Below, one piece after another: positions 14,269-20,734 of a stretch of 22,005 bases of DNA; position 1 is the first letter of the stretch; each line of letters starts with the position of its first letter. The position numbers and the translations under genes were made by a program. This DNA is from a virus. Where the stretch lies: IMG/VR virus record IMGVR_UViG_3300023181_000299, positions 1-22,005 of that record. One strand, given 5' to 3'. The notes beneath the pieces were generated by a model that saw only the letters and a list, made by a program, of their open reading frames with translations, ran no database searches and was not told where the DNA came from.

Positions 14269-14670
14269 ATGAGCATCCATACACGCATTAAGGAGCGCCG
14301 TCTCGCGCTAGGAATGAAGAGCCATCAGGCGCTCGCTGACCGCTTGGGCGTCAGTTGGCAAACGGTCCAGCTATGGGAGAAGGACGGGGGGACTGCGCCG
14401 AATAGAAATCGCCTACCGGCTGTTGCAGCAGTGCTTGAAACAACGCCTGAATGGCTTGTCTATGGGGATCAAAAAGGTTTAGCCGCTGTGCCGGATGGGG
14501 GAAAAACTGGCTATGCTTCCCCAGCGCGCATGCAGTGGGTAAGTGACGAAGAATATGACTTGCTCAGCCTCTATCGCACGACCGACGCAGAAGGCCGGAG
14601 TAAGATCATGGCTACAGCTGAAACGATGCCGCGCGTTCTACTTCCCTTTGCCGTTGGCAACGAGTCGTAG
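14269..14670 (+). CDS. CI-like helix-turn-helix phage repressor
   Basis: A 133-aa repressor starting MSIHTRIKERRLALGMKSHQ, with a classical Cro/CI (HTH_3) domain at residues 5-60 (ALADRLGVSWQTVQLWEKDGG, then VAAVLETTPEWLVYG). The C-terminal half is short and contains no Ser/Lys catalytic LexA-type peptidase motif, so RecA-driven self-cleavage is unlikely and induction must work another way. The chosen ATG fits the family; an earlier in-frame ATG would place the operators inside the coding region. It lacks a Shine-Dalgarno and may be leaderless. It is the only gene of the immunity switch on the plus strand. Confidence 0.85.
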   Translation: MSIHTRIKERRLALGMKSHQALADRLGVSWQTVQLWEKDGGTAPNRNRLPAVAAVLETTPEWLVYGDQKGLAAVPDGGKTGYASPARMQWVSDEEYDLLSLYRTTDAEGRSKIMATAETMPRVLLPFAVGNES

Positions 14671-14802
14671 CGTAGGAGGTGCTTGGTTTAGCGCCTTATC
14701 AGGGTGCTTCCTCGCGTCCATCTCCAGTAGGATCAAGTTCTCATCTTTTCTTCGTTGATCCATCGCCAGATACGCGGCGATCACCCTACTCAAGTTTTCC
14801 AT
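14638..14802 (-). CDS. Small hypothetical protein convergent with the CI-like gene
   Basis: A 54-aa ORF starting MENLSRVIAAYLAMDQRRKDE and ending TLRLVANGKGK. It has a predicted helix (RVIAAYLAMDQRRKDENLIL) and a basic tail, with coding-like composition. The last 33 bases overlap the 3' end of the CI-like gene on the other strand. An ATG six codons upstream (14820) is the alternative start, and neither has a good Shine-Dalgarno. Similar small ORFs sit beside repressors in many prophages, but the function is unknown. Confidence 0.4.
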   Translation of the reverse strand: MENLSRVIAAYLAMDQRRKDENLILLEMDARKHPDKALNQAPPTLRLVANGKGK

Positions 14803-15052
14803 TGCTTTAAAAAAAATCATATAGCCAAAGAATCAACTATACAGCGTTGAGTTCCTACTGGCATACCAAAGATAGAGCTTGTTTCCCCCCGCAATTGTCA
14901 AATGAAATGTAACAGATTGTCACACTTGGCTATTTTGCCTCTGTGGAGGCGGCGGCCGACGCAATCCGGATACGCTGATTCGAACCTTGAAATTGCCTCC
15001 AGTTTGGAGGCAAATACAACACTTTTTGTTCGGCTCGCGCAAGAATCGCGCG
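14803..15052. promoter_or_regulatory. Control region of the Arc-like gene with two inverted repeats
   Basis: Two related dyads lie upstream of the Arc-like start: GCCTC-N4-GAGGC (14937-14950) and the larger TTGCCTCCA-N3-TGGAGGCAA (14993-15013). The larger one starts directly after TTGAAA (14987-14992), a possible -35 box. Two ATTGTCA direct repeats (14894-14900, 14916-14922) lie 22 bp apart further upstream. The dyads are likely operators for the Arc-like protein. Confidence 0.55.
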
Positions 15053-15301
15053 ATGCGAAAACCACCTATCCAGAAAACTGCAAAAGACGACCAAGTAAAG
15101 ACTGCGTTGCGCCTTCCCGTCGGGTTACGCGAGGAGATGAAAGATGCGGCGCAACGAGCAGGGCACTCCCTGAACGACGAAATTTTAGGTCGCTGCATGG
15201 CGGCATCTTTAGCGGACCGCTTGACCGCCCTTGAATCGGAAAATGCCGAGATAAAAGTAATGCTCCGCGAGGTGCTTGAGGCCGTGTCGATCCGCCGATA
15301 A
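15053..15301 (+). CDS. Arc-family ribbon-helix-helix DNA-binding protein
   Basis: An 82-aa protein starting MRKPPIQKTAKDDQVKTALR. The strand QVKTALRLP, the helices VGLREEMKDAAQRAG and SLNDEILGRCMAA form an Arc/MetJ ribbon-helix-helix domain, followed by a coiled-coil tail (LESENAEIKVMLREVLEAV). Arc-type proteins bind operator dyads as dimer pairs. Two related inverted repeats lie just upstream, suggesting autoregulation, and a terminator follows the stop. This makes it a self-contained unit between the CI-like gene and the plus-strand operon. It may act in immunity like the P22 immI Arc/Mnt pair, though no Ant gene is visible here. Confidence 0.85.
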   Translation: MRKPPIQKTAKDDQVKTALRLPVGLREEMKDAAQRAGHSLNDEILGRCMAASLADRLTALESENAEIKVMLREVLEAVSIRR

Positions 15302-15326
15302 CATTCTTCTTTTTGCAACACGACAG

Positions 15327-15348
15327 CCCGCCCGAGCGGGTTTTTTTT
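15327..15348 (+). terminator. Rho-independent terminator after the Arc-like gene
   Basis: CCCGC (15327-15331), a CCGA loop and GCGGG (15336-15340) are followed by eight T residues. It isolates the Arc-like gene from the operon starting at 15465. Confidence 0.85.
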
Positions 15349-15364
15349 CGCCTAAACAGACGCA

Positions 15365-15431
15365 TTCTTGTATTTCATACACACAAGAACTGCTAGTTTT
15401 TCTTGTATTACTATATTTTCTAGCATAGAAT
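15365..15431 (+). promoter_or_regulatory. OL-like operator and promoter of the plus-strand early operon
   Basis: The region holds TTCTTGT (15365-15371), ACAAGAA (15383-15389), TTCTTGT (15400-15406) and the dyad TGCTAG ... CTAGCA (15391-15425). The 18 bases at 15393-15410 match the Cro-side operator (14195-14212, minus strand) with one mismatch. A promoter is TTGTAT (15403-15408), 17-bp spacer, TAGAAT (15426-15431). This is strong internal evidence that one repressor controls both early operons. Confidence 0.7.
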
Positions 15432-15464
15432 CCCCGAATCGAAACGAACTAGGCGGGGATCGTT

Positions 15465-15674
15465 ATGGCAAGAATGACAGCAGCAGCTTATAAGGCAAGC
15501 ATTAAAGCAGCCGGCGCTTTTGCGCTAAAAGACTCTCCCAACGATGCAGATTTGCGCTGCCGTCTACTCGTCGCCTACTTGGCCGGCTCGTTCGACGACG
15601 ACGATAAAGGCACCGCCGATCTTTTGCGCACCGTTTATCAGTCAGGCACAACGCCAACTGGCGATCAAGCATGA
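15465..15674 (+). CDS. Small early phage protein, unknown function
   Basis: A 69-aa protein, the first gene of the plus-strand operon, with an AGGCGGGG ribosome binding site. It begins MARMTAAAYKASIKAAG and has an acidic middle (GSFDDDDKGTADLL). The stop overlaps the next start in an ATGA arrangement. First early genes of this kind often act against host functions, but there is no motif here to say so. Confidence 0.65.
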   Translation: MARMTAAAYKASIKAAGAFALKDSPNDADLRCRLLVAYLAGSFDDDDKGTADLLRTVYQSGTTPTGDQA

Positions 15675-15826
15675 GCACCTTCATCGTCAAGGTGCGCACG
15701 GCCAGCCGCACTAACACCTACTTCGCCATCGCCGCGTCGACCGCCGACGCCATCATGGACGCCACGGATCAACACGCCGAGGAGGAGTGCGTCATCGCCG
15801 CACAGCCACATGGTGGCGCTCGATGA
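15671..15826 (+). CDS. Small early phage protein (51 aa), unknown function
   Basis: A 51-aa ORF starting MSTFIVKVRTASRTNTYFAI and ending AAQPHGGAR. It overlaps the preceding gene by four bases (ATGA) and the following one likewise, which strongly supports translation. The beta-rich N-terminus and an acidic helix (AIMDATDQHAEEECV) suggest a compact fold. Family unknown. Confidence 0.7.
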   Translation: MSTFIVKVRTASRTNTYFAIAASTADAIMDATDQHAEEECVIAAQPHGGAR

Positions 15827-16122
15827 ACCGCTCCAATAAATCCCGCGAGCTGCACGCCGTGCTGGAGGCCGCGAACAACGCCGCCCGCGTCACGCGCTTC
15901 GCCGATGCGACCAATTGCACACGCGGCGAGATCACTGGCGCCGACGGTTGCGTCGATCCCTTCATGGTCCTCAGCGCCATGCGGGCACGTGGCTATGTAG
16001 TCGGCGAGCCGCGCATCCCGAAGACACAAACTAAGCCAGGCTACACGGCTTGGAAGGTCGCCATCACCTTCAAGGACGCGGTCGCAACGCTGGTCTTCTT
16101 TACACCTGGTGTCGCGCGATGA
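15823..16122 (+). CDS. Small early phage protein (99 aa), unknown function
   Basis: A 99-aa protein starting MNRSNKSRELHAVLEAANN, coupled by ATGA overlaps to the genes on both sides. The start was chosen for that overlap; an earlier in-frame ATG would overlap the previous gene more deeply. It shows GEITGADGCVDPFMVLSAMRARGY, then a YTAWKVAITFKDAVATLVFF strand region, so it is a mixed alpha/beta fold. I do not recognise the family. Confidence 0.7.
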   Translation: MNRSNKSRELHAVLEAANNAARVTRFADATNCTRGEITGADGCVDPFMVLSAMRARGYVVGEPRIPKTQTKPGYTAWKVAITFKDAVATLVFFTPGVAR

Positions 16123-16322
16123 CCGCGCCCACGCCACAACTGGCGGTCGATGTGCGCTGCCTGCTGGCCCGGCCGCTCAGCGAGCTGCGCGGCTTCACCG
16201 ACCCGGCCGGCCGCCCCATCACACCACGCCAGGTGCGCGCCGTTCTCGTCGCAGAGCTGGCCAGCGGGAACGAACTCCTCCCCGTCGGCCGCACCAACCA
16301 ATTCGATTTCATCAAGAAGTAA
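16119..16322 (+). CDS. Small early phage protein (67 aa), unknown function
   Basis: A 67-aa protein starting MTAPTPQLAVDVRCLLARPL at an ATGA overlap with the previous stop. It ends NQFDFIKK, 32 bp before the next gene. The segment GRPITPRQVRAVLVAELASG looks helical. No recognised domain. It is the fourth member of a tightly coupled run of tiny genes. Confidence 0.65.
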   Translation: MTAPTPQLAVDVRCLLARPLSELRGFTDPAGRPITPRQVRAVLVAELASGNELLPVGRTNQFDFIKK

Positions 16323-16354
16323 CCGGGCGAAAGCCCATTTTTCAGAGGGAAAAC

Positions 16355-16645
16355 ATGGAAACCACACTTCAACCCGCAACTGCAGAACAAAGCAACGGGC
16401 CCTTATTCTGCAAGGACTGCGTGCATTACACGCAGCCACTCAAGGACTTTGCGCGCTGCTCGGCACCGCAGGTACGCCAGATCGATTTGGTAAAGGGATT
16501 TTACGCCCCACGCTGCAGCGATGAACGGGATGATCGCCGTCCAAACCAGTGCGGCAGCGCCGGGAAATTATTCCTGCAAGCCGGCCCGAATAGCGTCGCC
16601 GGCCTGAATCAAAGCGCTACTGATCCCATCGAGCGACGGGCATAG
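16355..16645 (+). CDS. Small Cys-rich (zinc-ribbon-like) phage protein
   Basis: A 96-aa protein starting METTLQPATAEQS with a clear ribosome binding site (AGAGGG). Cys residues in FCKDCVHY, in ARCSAP, in YAPRCSDER and in NQCGSAGK form a probable zinc-binding pattern common in small phage proteins. The last 26 codons overlap a convergent gene on the other strand (16568-16840). The tail after the last Cys is low in information and may simply run into that gene. Function unknown. Confidence 0.7.
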   Translation: METTLQPATAEQSNGPLFCKDCVHYTQPLKDFARCSAPQVRQIDLVKGFYAPRCSDERDDRRPNQCGSAGKLFLQAGPNSVAGLNQSATDPIERRA

Positions 16646-16840
16646 GTGGTGAGTGACGACAGCCGCAGCGTAATCCTTCGCCGCTGCATTCATGACTGCG
16701 GCCACTAGCTCAGGATGCTTCAACGCGGCCCCATCGCCTAAGAGTTCATTTACCGAAGCAATCGCCTGTGACAGGTATCCATGCGCCGTTTTAGAGGCAT
16801 CGGCGGCAAGCTCGGTATAAGTTTTTGAACCAGGAATCAT
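16568..16840 (-). CDS. Small protein on the opposite strand within the early operon
   Basis: A 90-aa, largely helical protein starting MIPGSKTYTELAADASK, with segments such as HPELVAAVMNAAAKDYAAA and SSALIQAGDAIRAGLQE. The composition is typical of a real protein. It is the only minus-strand gene inside the plus-strand operon and overlaps the Cys-rich gene by 78 bp. An AAAGAAAG stretch lies upstream of its ATG. It may be expressed in the lysogen when the operon is repressed. I do not recognise the family. Confidence 0.6.
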   Translation of the reverse strand: MIPGSKTYTELAADASKTAHGYLSQAIASVNELLGDGAALKHPELVAAVMNAAAKDYAAAVVTHHLCPSLDGISSALIQAGDAIRAGLQE

Positions 16841-16883
16841 TGTGCACTTTCTTTGTTAAATAATCATCTTACACGGATATATC

Positions 16884-18830
16884 ATGACCATCGACATCAC
16901 CGCACGGGCACCTGAAATAGATCCCGTCATCAAGACGCTGGAGCACATGGAGAACCAGCCATCGTTCGGCGACATCCCCATCGCCTGCACCCAGCCCTCC
17001 AAGACCAACCCGCGCAAGATCTTCGCCACGGACAAGCTGGACGACCTCGCCGCCAGCATCAAGCAGCTGGGCGTCGCGCAGCCTATCCTGGTGCGCCCCA
17101 TCCGCACCGACGGCGCCGGCGTGACCTGGTTCGAAATCGTCGCCGGCGAACGCCGCTGGCGCGCCTCTAAGCTGGCCGGCAAGACTACCGTGCCCGCGAT
17201 CGTCCGCAAACTGACCGACATCGAAGCGCTTGAGATCCAGGTGATCGAGAACTTGCAGCGCCAGGACCTGCATCCGCTGGAAGAGGCAGAGGGCTACGAG
17301 GTGCTGATGGAAGAGGCTGGCTACAACGGCGAAACCATGGCCGAGAAGGTCGGCAAGAGCAAGGCCTACATCTACGCCAGCTTGAAGCTGTGCGCGCTGA
17401 ACGAGAAGGTGCGCAAGATGTTTTACGACGGCCTGCTGACGAAGTCCACCGCCTTGCTGGTCGCGCGCATTCCGATCCCGGCGATGCAGGAGGCGGCAGC
17501 AAAGGAGATCTCGACCGGCTACCGGGGTGTGATGTCGGCGCGCGACGCGTTCCAGCATATCGAGAACAACTATATGCTGAAGCTCAAGAAGGCCGAGTTC
17601 AAGCCCTCTGATGCCGATCTCGTCCCTGCAGCTGGCGCGTGCACTACCTGCCCGAAGCGCAGTGGCAATCAGCCGGAAATCTACAGCGACGTAAATGCAG
17701 ACGTCTGCACTGACCCTGGCTGCTTCAAATCGAAGACCGCAGCGCACGTCATCAAGATCAAGCAGCTGGCCACCGCCAACGGGCAGACCGTCATCAGCGG
17801 TGCCGAGGCGAAGAAGATCATGCCGCATTCGTATTCGTCTGAGCTCGGAGGCGGCTACGTCAGCCTCGACAGCATCAACTATAACGACAGCAAGCGGCGG
17901 ACATACCGCCAGTTGATCGGCAAGGATGCGGCGCAAACGGTTCTTCTGGAAAGTCCTCATGCCGCCGAGATCAAGGAGATCGTGAAGGTAGCCGATATCA
18001 AGGATCTTCTCAAGGAAAAGGGCGTTGGCATTTCGGCAGGGGCTGGCAAGGCTAATGACAGCCGCGACCGCGAAAAAGAGCAGGAAGCAAAGGCGAAGGT
18101 CGAGCGCGCGTATCGTACAGAGCTGTTCACTGAGATTCATCACGCATCGCTGATGATGAACCTGGTCGACGAGGATCTGCGCCTGCTGGCGCGCATCATG
18201 TACAACAACCTGCCAAGCAACACGATCCCGACCAAGCTGGTCATGTCCCTGCACGGATGGACGGACGACACGTTTGCCTATCCGGACCGCGAGGGCAAGC
18301 TCAGCACCGCCATCAATGCGCTCTCGCCCGCCGAGTTGAACCAGCTGATCCGCGACTGCATGCTGAGCCACGATATGCACGTCAACGTCTACACCAGCTA
18401 CTCCGAGAAGGACGAGCCAAACCGCCTACTGGCGATGGCCGCGCGCACCAAGATCGACGCCAAGTCGATAAAGAAACGCTTCACCGACGAAGCGAAAGCA
18501 AAGGCCGACGCGAAGAAGAAAGCAGCGGCGCAAAAGGCCGCGAAGGTCACTGGCGCCAAGCTGCCCGCCCCTGCAGCTGCCACCAGCACGCCGGCCTTGT
18601 CGGCGCCGGCCAAGGCCACTCCATCGACAAAGCCCAAGGCGCCCGCTAAGCCCGCACCGAAAGTGAAGCCCAAGGCCGCAGCTACAAAAGCAGCAGAGAC
18701 AAAGCCTGCAACCTCGCCCGCAAAGCCAGCGGTCACACCTCCAGCAGCTGAGCCAACGACTGCGACGCCAGCACCAAACGTCCCGGCAGCGGCATGGCCC
18801 TTCCCAACCTCCAGCCAACCAAAATTCTAA
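16884..18830 (+). CDS. ParB/RepB/Spo0J-family protein with long Lys/Ala/Pro tail
   Basis: A 648-aa protein. Residues 30-110 form the ParB N-terminal domain, with the CTP-binding-type motifs GERRWRA (88-94) and ENLQRQDLHPLEEAEGY (122-138). A helix-turn-helix follows (about 150-172), then a central region with a Cys cluster (CTTCPKR ... VCTDPGCF, about 253-281). From about residue 545 the tail is Lys/Ala/Pro repeats, probably disordered. No ParA gene accompanies it, so classical partition is not implied; phage ParB-like proteins of this kind may regulate transcription or protect DNA. A 14-bp palindrome lies within the Cys-cluster codons. There is no strong Shine-Dalgarno; MTIDITARAP is chosen as the longest in-frame start. 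Confidence 0.85.
   Translation: MTIDITARAPEIDPVIKTLEHMENQPSFGDIPIACTQPSKTNPRKIFATDKLDDLAASIKQLGVAQPILVRPIRTDGAGVTWFEIVAGERRWRASKLAGKTTVPAIVRKLTDIEALEIQVIENLQRQDLHPLEEAEGYEVLMEEAGYNGETMAEKVGKSKAYIYASLKLCALNEKVRKMFYDGLLTKSTALLVARIPIPAMQEAAAKEISTGYRGVMSARDAFQHIENNYMLKLKKAEFKPSDADLVPAAGACTTCPKRSGNQPEIYSDVNADVCTDPGCFKSKTAAHVIKIKQLATANGQTVISGAEAKKIMPHSYSSELGGGYVSLDSINYNDSKRRTYRQLIGKDAAQTVLLESPHAAEIKEIVKVADIKDLLKEKGVGISAGAGKANDSRDREKEQEAKAKVERAYRTELFTEIHHASLMMNLVDEDLRLLARIMYNNLPSNTIPTKLVMSLHGWTDDTFAYPDREGKLSTAINALSPAELNQLIRDCMLSHDMHVNVYTSYSEKDEPNRLLAMAARTKIDAKSIKKRFTDEAKAKADAKKKAAAQKAAKVTGAKLPAPAAATSTPALSAPAKATPSTKPKAPAKPAPKVKPKAAATKAAETKPATSPAKPAVTPPAAEPTTATPAPNVPAAAWPFPTSSQPKF
17695..17710. repeat. 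Second copy of the TGCAGACGTCTGCA palindrome
   Basis: Positions 17696-17709 repeat the palindromic core found at 8754-8767. In both places the bases can be read as codons for ADVCT, on plus here and minus there. Confidence 0.55.
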
Positions 18831-18838
18831 GGATACAC

Positions 18839-19321
18839 ATGAACGCACCTCTAGATACCCTCACCCGCGCCGCACACGCCGACGCAACCGCCATCATGGA
18901 CTTTGCCGCAGCCATGGCCACCAAGATGCACCAGGCCGCGATGAAGGGCCATGCCGGCTGGGAAAACGAGGAACTGTGCACAACCGCAATGCTCCGCGTT
19001 CATCTCCGTGAAGCCGTGGCCAAGGGCGATCCCGTCGACGTCGCCAACTACGCGATGATGTTGCACGCGCGCGGCGCCGGCACCGCAATGCCCAATGCGT
19101 TCACCACCCTCTTCCTGGAGAAAATGGCGATGCGCGATGCACTGCGCGCGGTGCTGGATGAGGTCGCGCCTGGCTGCACGCCAATGAGCATCGATTCCTC
19201 CCTGCCCCATCCATTGATCGACTTGGTACGCCGTGCCGCCGACGGGATCGCGCCATGCACGTGCCCTACCGGCGACGGATCGCTCAGTTGGCCCTGCCCG
19301 GCGCATCCGCCAGGTAAATGA
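18839..19321 (+). CDS. Conserved-type phage hypothetical protein
   Basis: A 160-aa protein starting MNAPLDTLTRAAHADATAIM, with an AAGGA ribosome binding site nine bases after the ParB-like stop. The segment WENEELCTTAMLRVHLREAV, then KGDPVDVANYAMMLHARG, is a pattern seen in many phage early proteins of unknown role. Two CxC/C-P-C segments near the C-terminus (PCTCPTG, WPCPAHP) could bind metal. It is cotranscribed with the ParB-like gene. Confidence 0.7.
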   Translation: MNAPLDTLTRAAHADATAIMDFAAAMATKMHQAAMKGHAGWENEELCTTAMLRVHLREAVAKGDPVDVANYAMMLHARGAGTAMPNAFTTLFLEKMAMRDALRAVLDEVAPGCTPMSIDSSLPHPLIDLVRRAADGIAPCTCPTGDGSLSWPCPAHPPGK

Positions 19322-19339
19322 ATTAAATATCAAAAACAA

Positions 19340-19371
19340 CCACCACCGGCGCCCGCGCCCGGTGGTTGACC
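19340..19371. repeat. GC-rich hairpin before the excisionase gene
   Basis: CAACCACC and GGTGGTTG are perfect complements flanking a GC-rich core with alternative pairing. A run of five T residues follows on the minus strand only, so it is not a plus-strand intrinsic terminator. It may fold in the int/xis leader or act as a weak minus-strand terminator. Confidence 0.5.
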
Positions 19372-19394
19372 AACACAATTAAACGAGCAAGATC

Positions 19395-19673
19395 ATGTTG
19401 CGCTATATGACCATCCCCAAGTTTGCAATGGAATCGGGTTACACCGAGGACGCGATCCGCACCAAAATCAGGGACGGCATCTGGCCGCAAAATGAGGTCT
19501 GGACCAAAGCTCCGGACGGCCGCAATCTTATAGATGTTCAAGGGTACGAGAAATGGGTAGAGACGGGCGGGGCGTTAAAGCTGCATCGGAGAGCAGCATC
19601 GAAATCACTTTCACCTATCAAGGCATTAGGTGCCGTGAGCGCATCTCGCTCCAGCCCACCTCCGCTAATCTGA
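19395..19673 (+). CDS. xis: Excisionase (Xis-like)
   Basis: A 92-aa protein whose first 56 residues match the excisionase pattern: MTIPKFAMESGYTEDAIRTKI, then DGIWPQNEVWTKAPDGRNLID and GYEKWVET, a winged helix that binds DNA near attachment sites. A start at 19407 (MTIPKF) is equally possible. The C-terminal 37 residues overlap the integrase gene by 121 bp in another frame and look non-conserved. Its place directly upstream of int is as expected. Confidence 0.8.
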   Translation: MLRYMTIPKFAMESGYTEDAIRTKIRDGIWPQNEVWTKAPDGRNLIDVQGYEKWVETGGALKLHRRAASKSLSPIKALGAVSASRSSPPPLI

Positions 19674-20734
19674 AGCGCGCGGAGCATCATCGCTCCGCCA
19701 TCATGCACGCAATCGCCACCGACAGCTTTGACTACGCTGCCACCTTCCCAAAGTCCACCAATGCAGCCAGATTCGCCAAGCAGAAGGGCGACGTCGAAAC
19801 CATCGAAGCTTTCTTGGAGTCGTGGCTCAAACGCCAGCGGCCGCACATGAAGGCGAGCAGCTTCGATGGATATCGGAAAATCGTCGACGGAAAGCTGATA
19901 CCGTGGTTTGGAAAGCTGAAGGTTTCCGAGCTTAAGAAGGCACACGTGCGCGAACAGCTTAGTCCGCTGATCGCCAGCAACAAGACGTTGGCCAACATAC
20001 AGAGCGTTCTGCGCAAGGCGCTGGATGACGCGATCGAGGACGAGTTGATCGACATCAACCCGCTTGCATCGTGGTGCTTCTCAAAGATTGAGCCACCGGA
20101 CGAGGTCGACGACATCGATCCATTTAGCAAGGACGAACAGGCAATCATCCTAGAACAGATCGACGGCCAGGGCCGGAACCTGTTGCAGTTCGCGTTTTGG
20201 ACCGGCATGCGCACCTCGGAGCTCGTTGCGCTCGACTGGGGCGACATCGACTTCGTGCGCGGCGTAGTCAAGGTGACGCGCGCCCTTACCCAAAAATCGA
20301 CGGAGCCGGAAGGTACGAAGACTGCGGCCGGGCGGCGCGAAATAAAACTGCTGCAGCCGGCAATGGACGCGTTGAAGGCTCAGAAACAACATACCTGGCT
20401 GCGCGGCGCTGAGGTGTTCCAGAATCCTCAGTCCTGCCTCCGATGGACCGGCGACCAAGCGATCCGCAAGACGCTCTGGACGTGGGCGTTGAAGCGCGGG
20501 GGCGTTCGATACAGGAAGCCTTATCAGACGCGCCACACGTATGCCAGCATGATGCTGTCGGCAGGCGAGCATCCGATGTGGGTAGCGAAGCAAATGGGCC
20601 ACAAGGACTGGACTATGATAGCGCGCGTCTACGGACGCTGGATGCCGGATGCGGACGTGGGTGCCGGCAGCCGGGCGGAGTCAGTCTTCGGCCGAACTAC
20701 AGGCGAGCTTCTCAGCGGGCACGCTTTTCTCTGA
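19553..20734 (+). CDS. int: Tyrosine site-specific integrase
   Basis: A 393-aa tyrosine recombinase. The N-terminal Arm-type domain (MGRDGRGVKAASESS, ITFTYQGIRCRERISLQPT) is of the DUF3596 type, followed by a core-binding domain (about 80-175). Catalytic residues are Arg220 (GMRTSEL), Lys256, Arg327 in YQTR, His350 (MGHKDW) and Tyr360 (ARVYGRW). The box II HxxR has Tyr instead of the first His (YQTRHTYASMM), a variant known in this integrase group. The enzyme integrates and, with Xis, excises the prophage. Its 3' end overlaps the convergent DUF3800 gene by 23 bp. The nearby ssrA 3' end is the probable target. Confidence 0.95.
   Translation: MGRDGRGVKAASESSIEITFTYQGIRCRERISLQPTSANLKRAEHHRSAIMHAIATDSFDYAATFPKSTNAARFAKQKGDVETIEAFLESWLKRQRPHMKASSFDGYRKIVDGKLIPWFGKLKVSELKKAHVREQLSPLIASNKTLANIQSVLRKALDDAIEDELIDINPLASWCFSKIEPPDEVDDIDPFSKDEQAIILEQIDGQGRNLLQFAFWTGMRTSELVALDWGDIDFVRGVVKVTRALTQKSTEPEGTKTAAGRREIKLLQPAMDALKAQKQHTWLRGAEVFQNPQSCLRWTGDQAIRKTLWTWALKRGGVRYRKPYQTRHTYASMMLSAGEHPMWVAKQMGHKDWTMIARVYGRWMPDADVGAGSRAESVFGRTTGELLSGHAFL

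Noticed and set aside
16869-18380. 503-codon open frame on the minus strand
   Set aside because: It mirrors the ParB-like gene in GC-rich DNA and has no domain pattern, while the plus-strand product has clear ParB motifs.
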